Shown here in pieces: positions 56,880 to 64,000 of a stretch of 64,000 nt of DNA. Where the stretch lies: assembly GCF_965363235.1 (NCBI RefSeq), contig NC_134839.1, positions 76,595,410 to 76,659,409 of the forward strand, in the 5' to 3' direction. The DNA comes from Mytilus galloprovincialis. Its lineage: Eukaryota > Mollusca > Bivalvia > Mytilida > Mytilidae. Position 1 is the first letter of the stretch. Every line of letters starts with the position of its first letter. The translations under genes were made by a program, and so were the position numbers. The notes below the pieces were generated by a model. That model ran no database searches. It was given only the letters and a program-made list of their open reading frames with translations, and was not told where the DNA came from.

Positions 56880-59590
56880 GTATATCCAAATTACAATAAG
56901 TTTAAGATAAACAATTTTCAACGAGTGGACTCGATAATATATACCAGAATGTCTTGTGTAGTTTAGTCTAAACACCATTTAATTAACCATCGAGATGACC
57001 TCCGAAGACTGTAGACAGTCACATAACGGTTAATCCAATATAATAAAACATTGTTATAGATGAACAGCGACCTCGGGCAATTGGACTTTTCTAGGTCTGT
57101 TTGATTTTATGTTGTAGATCGAAATAAAAGAAAATCATCGTTTATATTGAAGAATGATTTTTTTTGTGGATAGTATCAGTCAGCTAAACGGTTCCCTTTG
57201 TTTTTAATTTCCAATGTTGACATTGTTTTCCTTTTTATGGCTGAATACGCCTAATACATGTGTGTAACCTATCTCTAGCCAATGTGTTAAATTGAAGGTC
57301 ATCTGAATAACTTAAGGATTCAATGAGGACGAAATGCAAGTGGATATTTCATCAGCGATGTTTCTTTGCTTATCTTGACGAAATAGAACTAAACTGACTG
57401 CTAAAAGCGATCATGTTTTCACTTTTTCACTTTCATTAATGATTGAACAAAAAAATATATATAGCGAATTGGTTTATATGGGCATATATTAATTTTAAGC
57501 TGTTCTTTGAAAAATACCCATATTAAATGATGATTGCTTCGTAAGGCAAAATGATTTTCAAATCAAATGACTATCGACAGATTAATAAGACATTTGTAAC
57601 ACGAAGTCACACAATGTTAGCTAAGTTTAATTCAAGAGTACAAAGGTTTAACCTGTTACTACATTGTATTTAATTTATCAATAATACGAGATCAAATATT
57701 AATTACAAATGCCATCGTTTTAATTGGAACCTCTCCAATCGATGTCAATATAAATACTTTTAGTCTGACTTATTACGCTATGACAGTCATTAAGATCGTT
57801 TATATATAGGAGTAAACTTCTTCGTATCTATTATATACTATTACATGGTTCGAGACAGTCGCCAAATGAGCCGATGTTACAGAATTTGATACTTTGGCTT
57901 CCCGGATATCGGCCATATCAAATATCGGTTGGTGTACAAATGATACACCTTTTACAAGTCTTTTCCATTTTTTTATGAACAATTTAGATTAATATGAGAA
58001 CTGGATATTAAAAATGTTCAAAATGAATGCATAAGGATAAATGAAGAGTTTTAATAAGAAAATGGTACAAAGATGACCCATGCATAGGCCACTAGCAATC
58101 TGCCACATGTCATAAACATTTTATTCAAAGGCGACATATTCTTTATGCATAAAAGGAGAAAGAATGAAAGAATATAATAATATGCAAATAAAAACATTAA
58201 CTCAAATATAATCATATTTATTTTTACGAATTTAATGTTGGTCACAGCTTGAGAACTCATTTGAACCGACAAAGTGTTACTATTAAAGAAAAGATTTTCT
58301 ACTTCATATTGCTATTAAAGAATAAAATAAATCTGAAATCGATAATAGAGTATAGGAAATCACTTTTTATACCGCTTTTAAATGACCTGTAAAATATTTT
58401 TTATTCAAATTGAACTGTTGGATTGAGACGTAAGCTTGACTTGATTTAATGTTGCTGTTATTTCAAAAAGAATTGTCAACAAATGTCAATCAAGTGTTAG
58501 TGATGGGAAAAAATTTACAACAACAAAAAGCAAACTAAATAAATGTTATTATTCGACAGACTAGCGAAATTAGATTAATATGCTAATTTTAAACATATTG
58601 AGATAGGATGTGAAGTAACTGGAAGAAAGACATGAAAAATGTATCAATTTTATAATGCATTGACGTGTGGGTATCTGAATATATAACATGAAGTCCGCAA
58701 GGTAATTTCACATTACCCTTCGATCCATGTTTGAATTTAACACGTACCCACCATCATTAAGCATATAGATTTTCATAAAATAATACCAATACATTGACAA
58801 TGTATGGAACAGTAATGATAGGAATTATAATATACCCATTTCCGTTCTCACTTTTTTTTTACTTGATATATTCAAAATTTATATAACTATAAGGTTACAA
58901 TCCCTTCATGCAAAGTTGACCTTAAGATGGATGGGTTTATAATTTGAGGCCCCTTTTTGGCCATATAGCTCTTCACTTGTTTCGGTACTTATACATCAGT
59001 GATTTTCATTTTTTTTTATTTAGAGCGTTCTGGAAAATGGCTTATGACAAATACAGTTTATAACTTGTTATTTTCATTATTTTCGTATTAACTAAGACCA
59101 TAGTTGTGTAAAAAGTTTATAAGTAAGTATTGATAGTCTTTTGCACGGCACATTCATCATCTTCACAAAGGTTCTTTGTCAGAGAAACAAACTGGTTCCA
59201 AGTATTCAGAAATATATACAAATCGCCTTGAAGCATTCTCTTGTTATGCAACAAAATAGTAAATATTAGGTTTTCAGAATTTTAATTGTCTTCAAAAAAC
59301 ATTTGACTTCAATATTGGGAAACATAACTTTTTTCTCGTCTCGAACAACCATTTTAAAAAAAGTGTGCCCGGAGGTTTATTGTCTCATCTCATCAACATT
59401 CTATAACCAGTAGGTTAAGGGCTCTTATCTAAAGGGTATAATATTATAATATTAAAGTACAAATTGGAATTCAAAAGAACCCAGAATCCTCCTAGTGCAA
59501 TTTGGAACAATATTTACTAAAGTATAAATTTTGGTATTCATAAGGTTTGTCGCTTGTTTCTGAATTCTATTCGTGAATGTGAAATTTAAG
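56880..59590. other. Long anonymous AT-rich stretch
   Basis: No exon, RNA gene or transposon end is recognised on either strand. Confidence 0.45.
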
Positions 59591-59599
59591 CCCCATTAG

Positions 59600-59756
59600 C
59601 AGTAGCGGATCCAAAAAATTTCATAAGTGGGGGCCCACTGACTGACCTAAGAGGGGGCCCGCTCCAGTCACGCTTCAGTAATTCCCTATATAAGCAACCA
59701 TTTTTTTCCCAAAAAGAGGGGGGGCGGGCCCCCCGCTCCCCCTAAATCCGCCTCTG
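59600..59756. mobile_element. GGCGGATCC-type MITE
   Basis: The left end is CAGTAGCGGATCCA and the right end AAATCCGCCTCTG. ATTAG abuts both ends (59595-59599 and 59757-59761). The interior contains GGGGGCCCACTGACTGACC. It is homologous to 61277-61438 in the opposite orientation. Confidence 0.75.
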
Positions 59757-59764
59757 ATTAGTGT

Positions 59765-60570
59765 TATCGTATGTGTAATGACATCTTTGGTAGTGAAATA
59801 TTGACTCTAAAAACCGACACTATCTAGGTACATTTGAAGAAAGTTTAAAGCTATTTGCAATATGTTAAAAACAATCTGCTGTTCTTATAGTTGTATTCGG
59901 TCTTAATTTTTGTCTGTTTCGATTCGACGACCAGTTTAAAATGTTGCAGAAAAACTTACCGAACTGCTTTCAACTTTTTGTCTTCTCCCTATTAAACAAA
60001 ACCAGAATGCCAATTCATTTTGCATTATTCAAAATTGTATTTAAAACTGAACGATAAACGTAGATATATTTGCTTATTTATATGATTCTAAATGAGTTGT
60101 TTGAACGTTACTTTTCAGACAAATTGTCGATTTTTTTCTAGACAAATTTCCTGGTTGCCTAATACAGAGAAGGTTATATGCATGAACACTTTACGAAATA
60201 ACAGCTTTCTAAATGTAGTTCCCATGTAATCACTGTTTCCAATGTATTTTGATTATCAGTCGATCTTCCTCAATTTGTCTGTAATAAATTTTCTGGCAGT
60301 ATATTCCACTTAAGTTGTTATGGTAAAGTATATAAAGAGGTGGCTTATGCCAAAACTGGTAAACAATGTCTTATTATTAAGAACATTGAAACAAAAGTAA
60401 GAAAAAGATGTGTAATTTTGCACAATTGTTTTGAATTATTTTTTTACAACTATGTAATTGTTTTGGTCTTCGTCCTGTTTAGCTCAGTTCTGTAATTGTT
60501 CCGTTACTTACATTTTTAGTGTTTCAGTAGAATTTTCTGTAAAAGAAAACCAAAATATTTACAAAGTATT
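59765..60570. other. Anonymous AT-rich sequence
   Basis: No feature is supported. Confidence 0.45.
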
Positions 60571-60572
60571 AA

Positions 60573-60740
60573 AAGAGGGACGAAAGATACCAAAGGGACA
60601 GTCAAACTCATAAATCTAAAACAAACTGACAACGCCATGGCTAAAAATGAAAAAGACAAACAAACAACAGCACACACGACACAACATAGAAAACTAAAGA
60701 ATAAACAACACGAACCCCACCAAAAAACTAGGGGTGAAAA
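60573..60740 (+). repeat. GAAAGATACCAGAGGGACA family repeat
   Basis: GAGGGACGAAAGATACCAAA, GGGACAGTCAAACTCATAAA, ACAACGCCATGGCTAAAAAT, CACAACATAGAAAACTAAAG and CAACACGAACCCCACC: the least diverged copy in the window. Confidence 0.85.
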
Positions 60741-60984
60741 TATGTTTAATGCTTACACATATACAGTTATGGTGTGTTTAACTTGCTTTAACTACATGTA
60801 GTTGATACTAATTTCGAACACGGTATATAGTGTCTGTTGTCATTATTTACTGATCGTATAGAATTGACCGTTATGGAATATATGTCACAATCTTGTCCTC
60901 TTTGCCTCGAATTTGACCAACCGTATAAGACTTATCACTAGTTTTATATATACTACATGCAACATGCGCAACACGACGGATGCC

Positions 60985-61210
60985 ACACGTGGAAGAGGTT
61001 CTGCTTACATCTATCCTTTCGGGGCACTTGATATGCCCCGGCTTTGTGGGATTCGTATTGCTCAGTTCGTACTTTTCTGTGATATTTTTATACTATTGTT
61101 TGTAAATTCGTTGTTTTGGATGTGTTTTTTTTTTGCCATGGGCTTTGCCAGTTCGTTTTTTTAATTTGTGAGTTTGAACATCGTATTGGTATCTTTTGCC
61201 TTGCTTTAAA
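60985..61210 (-). repeat. GAAAGATACCAGAGGGACA family repeat, inverted copy
   Basis: GGAAGAGGTTCTGCTTACAT, CTTTCGGGGCACTTGATATG, TTTGCCATGGGCTTTGCCAG and ATTGGTATCTTTTGCCTTGC follow the inverted family order. Together with 60573-60740 it makes an inverted pair 245 bp apart. Confidence 0.7.
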
Positions 61211-61276
61211 ATGTGTGTTTGCGTGCAGATTGTTGCGAATTTATCTCTCCAGAACCAAGCACATAACCAACGCTTT

Positions 61277-61438
61277 CAAAGGCGGATTTAAGTTTTTTTT
61301 CCATTTAGTTTTTTTCCCCTCTTTGGGAGAAAAAAAAATGGTTGACTTTATAGGGAATCACTGAAGCATGACTGGAGCTGGCCCCCACGTAGGCAGTCAG
61401 TGGGCCCCCACTTATGAAAATTTCTGGATCCGCGACTG
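61277..61438. mobile_element. GGCGGATCC-type MITE, inverted relative to 59600
   Basis: The left end contains GGCGGATTTAAG and the right end CTGGATCCGCGACTG. GCAGTCAGTGGGCCCCCACT is the reverse complement of the interior of 59600-59756. Confidence 0.75.
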
Positions 61439-61444
61439 GCTTTT

Positions 61445-62225
61445 GTGTTTATATCACACCTAATAAAGTAAAATAACATTTAGAATTTGATGAATACAAC
61501 TTAATGAAAGTTCTTTGAAAAATTAGCAATGGTAATAATGATGATCAAAAGAATAACATAATTTCTTTAATTTGTACAAATAGAGAAGTGACGAATGTGC
61601 TATTGGCATTCTATTCCAACTGATTTATATCAAAGTAGACATGTAATGTATACAAGATTTGATAATTTTGAAATGTTAATATTTTTTAAACGTCTACCAT
61701 TGATTTCTATAGTACGTCAGTGTAAAGATGATTTATTAGCAAAACTATTAACTGATGTATCAAGTGAAACAAATCAGAAAACATTGAAATAATTGTACAC
61801 GGGAGAATTTGGAATGCTTATAAATCTATTCGCCTGTTTAGAATGGTTAGTTAATAATTCATAATTATAAATCATTGTTGTGGGGGTTTATTTTTTTTAT
61901 TTTTTTTTAAATTCTATTATAAAAATTGCTTGGTGCCCGTTTTCATGTTTTCAATAATAATGATTTAAAACATATTGATTACAGAAGTTTAAGACAATAT
62001 TCAAAATGATCTGCGACTGTCAAATGGACACACGTTTTATGCAACACGCTGTCTTACTTGAAAGTCATATTAGAACAGTTCATCTTTGGTTTATTCTGCT
62101 GTTTTTTTCTAATTAAGACGTCTCTCCTCTGTCGTTTTCTTTGAATAATTAGTTTATGGTCAGTTATCAATACGTTTTGTTAACATACATCCGTATATTA
62201 GAAAAATAAAACTAGACATAACATG
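61445..62225. other. Anonymous AT-rich sequence
   Basis: A 65-codon frame at 61595-61792 ends in LLTDVSSETNQKTLK. It looks somewhat protein-like but has no recognised domain or splice context. It is not called. Confidence 0.4.
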
Positions 62226-62232
62226 AAGTGAT

Positions 62233-62330
62233 TTAATTTGTAGAGTTATAAGACTCAGTGTGTTGCTCCACCCTAGACATATAATTTGTAGAGTTATAAG
62301 ACTCAGTGTGTTGCTCCACCCTAGACATAT
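62233..62330. repeat. 48-bp tandem duplication
   Basis: TAATTTGTAGAGTTATAAGA followed by CTCAGTGTGTTGCTCCACCC and TAGACAT occurs twice in a row with essentially no differences, so the duplication is recent. Confidence 0.9.
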
Positions 62331-62644
62331 AATTGCTAGCAAGTGTTTATGAAGGTTGAATCATACGTACCTAGTAGTTATTAAAGAATTTGTATTTTGG
62401 CAGCTAAATGTATTTTTATCAGGTATGATTGTCTATTCTTTTAGATTGATTCGCCTGTGTTGCGTTATATTAAGAACGCGTGCTGCCTTGAACTGTTTGA
62501 AGAAAATTTAATACTATTTATAATTTTCATTGTCGGCACCTCTGTTAGTGACATTCGATATTGAGTGCATGTTTTAATATACAAGTAGTTAATCCACAAA
62601 AAGCCTGATTTGAATCAAAGAATATATTGTTATGCGTTTACTTT

Positions 62645-62985
62645 TCTACATTGGCTAGAGGTATAGGGGGAGGGTTGAGATCTCACAAACATGTTTAACC
62701 CCGCCGCATTTTTGCGCCTGTCCCAAGTCAGGAGCCTCTGGCCTTTGTTAGTCTTGTATTATTTTAATTTTAGTTTCTTGTGTACAATTTGGAAATTAGT
62801 ATGGCGTTCATTATCACTGAACTAGTATATATTTGTTTAGGGGCCAGTTGAAGGACGTCTCCGGGTGCGGGAATTTCTCGCTACATTGAAGACCTGTTGG
62901 TGACCTTCTGCTGTTGTTTTTTTCTATGGTCGGGTTGTTGTCTCTTTGGCACATTCCCCATTTCCATTCTCAATTTTATGATTTG
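62645..62985 (-). repeat. TACATTGGCTATATGTATAGGG family repeat
   Basis: CTACATTGGCTAGAGGTATA, GGGAGGGTTGAGATCTCAC, AGTCAGGAGCCTCTGGCC, AGGGGCCAGTTGAAGGACG, AAGACCTGTTGGTGACC and TTGTCTCTTTGGCACATTCC: the fullest copy in the window. Confidence 0.82.
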
Positions 62986-62989
62986 AATC

Positions 62990-63335
62990 AAAGAATAGCC
63001 TACATGTCCGTTTTAGATGCGACAATAAATTATGTTTACACTGGAGCTATATTCAGATAAAATTGGATAAAGCTTTTTTATATGCACGTTACAATAACAC
63101 ACATTCATCTCAGTAATATATATGCATTTTTTTTAATTTTCTGCACAAAGATATATAATGGTAAGCCACAATGTAAAACCCCTTTGACCAGTGAACGGCA
63201 AAAAACTTGAGTAGGTTGAGTGGTTGATTTTAAGATGAAAAAAAAAACAAAACACAATTACAATACAACTAGCTATATATATCCGTAATAATGACAAATA
63301 ATTACATTAGATGTATGTTTCATTATAATATTTTA
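62990..63335. other. Anonymous AT-rich sequence
   Basis: No feature is supported. Confidence 0.45.
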
Positions 63336-63510
63336 TTCTGATTGGCTAACTGCACATCACGTGTTATTCCGTAAGCAGTTGCATTGCTCAATACAACTTT
63401 TCATTCATGATAACACGTGATCCAACAATAAAGTGCACAGGTGAATTAAATAATAAAATATATAAAATTCGTGTTTTCATGATCATAGCTAAAAAATGTA
63501 ATTATAAGTA

Positions 63511-63655
63511 TTGAATGCTTCTTTTTGTAACTTTATAGGGTTGTAAAAGCGTTGACCGTGCGTACATTTTTAGAATGAAGCGCTTCCGCGCTTCATACAA
63601 AATGTACTTCGGTCAACGCTTTTACACCCCAATAAATTTACAAAAAGAAGCATTC
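63511..63655. mobile_element. Palindromic MITE (GAATGCTTCTTT ends), copy 2
   Basis: The arms TTGAATGCTTCTTTTTGTAA...GTAAAAGCGTTGACCG and CGGTCAACGCTTTTAC...TTACAAAAAGAAGCATTC are inverted around GAAGCGCTTCCGCGCTTC. The homology with 43961-44109 extends upstream into TTCATGATCATAGC and GTTATTCCGTAA (about 63362), so the mobile unit may be longer than the palindrome. Confidence 0.8.
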
Positions 63656-63930
63656 AGTTCTTAAATAAAATCCGACAAAAAATGTACGCAGCTTTGTAAT
63701 TAAACACCCAAAGTAAATGTATAGTTAAAGACCTCGCACAGCCAAACGGACGCCTGACGAAAAAAAAACAACTACAAAGCATCTTATGCGTACCCAAATC
63801 ATAGCCTGCATGTACTCCCACGCCACTGGGCACATGTATATTTATGTATTGTTCCCAATCAGTTCGGCCTTAGCTGCGTATTTTTTCATTATGGACAACT
63901 AAATGAGTATGACCCATTTCATCTTTGCTT

Positions 63931-63986
63931 GCCAAGGGTTACGATCCACTGCCGTTCTCAAACGGGAGTGGATCGTAACCCTTGGC
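63931..63986. repeat. Inverted repeat at the window edge
   Basis: GCCAAGGGTTACGATCCACT and AGTGGATCGTAACCCTTGGC are perfect 20-bp inverted repeats around a short centre (GCCGTTCTCAAACGGG). It is probably a small hairpin element or the end of a larger element that continues beyond the window. Confidence 0.7.
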
Positions 63987-64000
63987 TATCGAAGTTGGAC

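Noticed and set aside
61595..61792. 65-codon frame ending in LLTDVSSETNQKTLK
   Set aside because: Somewhat protein-like but without a recognised family, splice signals or upstream exon.

Overview
This is AT-rich, intron-bearing animal DNA, most likely from a bivalve mollusc and probably a mytilid mussel. The evidence is a small family of secreted C1q-domain (sghC1q) genes, a lineage-specific expansion known in bivalves, in a dense background of short repeats, MITEs, a tRNA-derived SINE and hammerhead-ribozyme repeats of types I know from mussel genomes. No prokaryotic operon, rRNA, CRISPR or viral feature is seen. Almost all long open frames are shadows of repeats, so real genes are few. Many calls below are therefore repeats, and exon models rest on splice signals rather than long ORFs.

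Layout. 1-3100: a dispersed repeat, a duplicated anonymous block and a broken non-LTR retrotransposon. 3.1-10 kb: two decayed C1q genes on the minus strand, each with a signal-peptide exon, one intron and a C1q exon. 10-22 kb: repeats only, including a hammerhead-bearing element, MITEs and a four-unit tandem repeat. 22.4-25.5 kb: the third and only intact C1q gene (176 aa), whose intron has grown by two insertions. 25.5-32 kb: dispersed repeats and a second hammerhead repeat. 32.1-32.9 kb: two candidate head-to-head signal-peptide exons. 38.9-39.3 kb: a candidate three-exon gene for a small secreted cationic peptide. 40.26-41.14 kb: a transposon with clean ends and target duplication carrying a BED-type zinc-finger exon. 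41.9-43.1 kb: a 589-bp tandem duplication. 43.1-47.1 kb: a 36/39-bp minisatellite interrupted by two palindromic elements and a duplicated spacer. 48.36-49.5 kb: a TIR element. 49.59-55.76 kb: three tandem 2-kb units whose junctions carry doublets of a covarying hairpin. 55.8-64 kb: repeats, MITEs and anonymous sequence.

Biology. The C1q genes encode secreted recognition lectin-like proteins of innate immunity. One ancestral module (upstream sequence, promoter, two exons, 3' flank) was copied to give three genes in the same orientation. They have decayed to different degrees: intact, one frameshift, several frameshifts. The remaining DNA is dominated by non-coding mobile elements, of which the most notable are the hammerhead repeats and the 2-kb hairpin-tailed tandem units.
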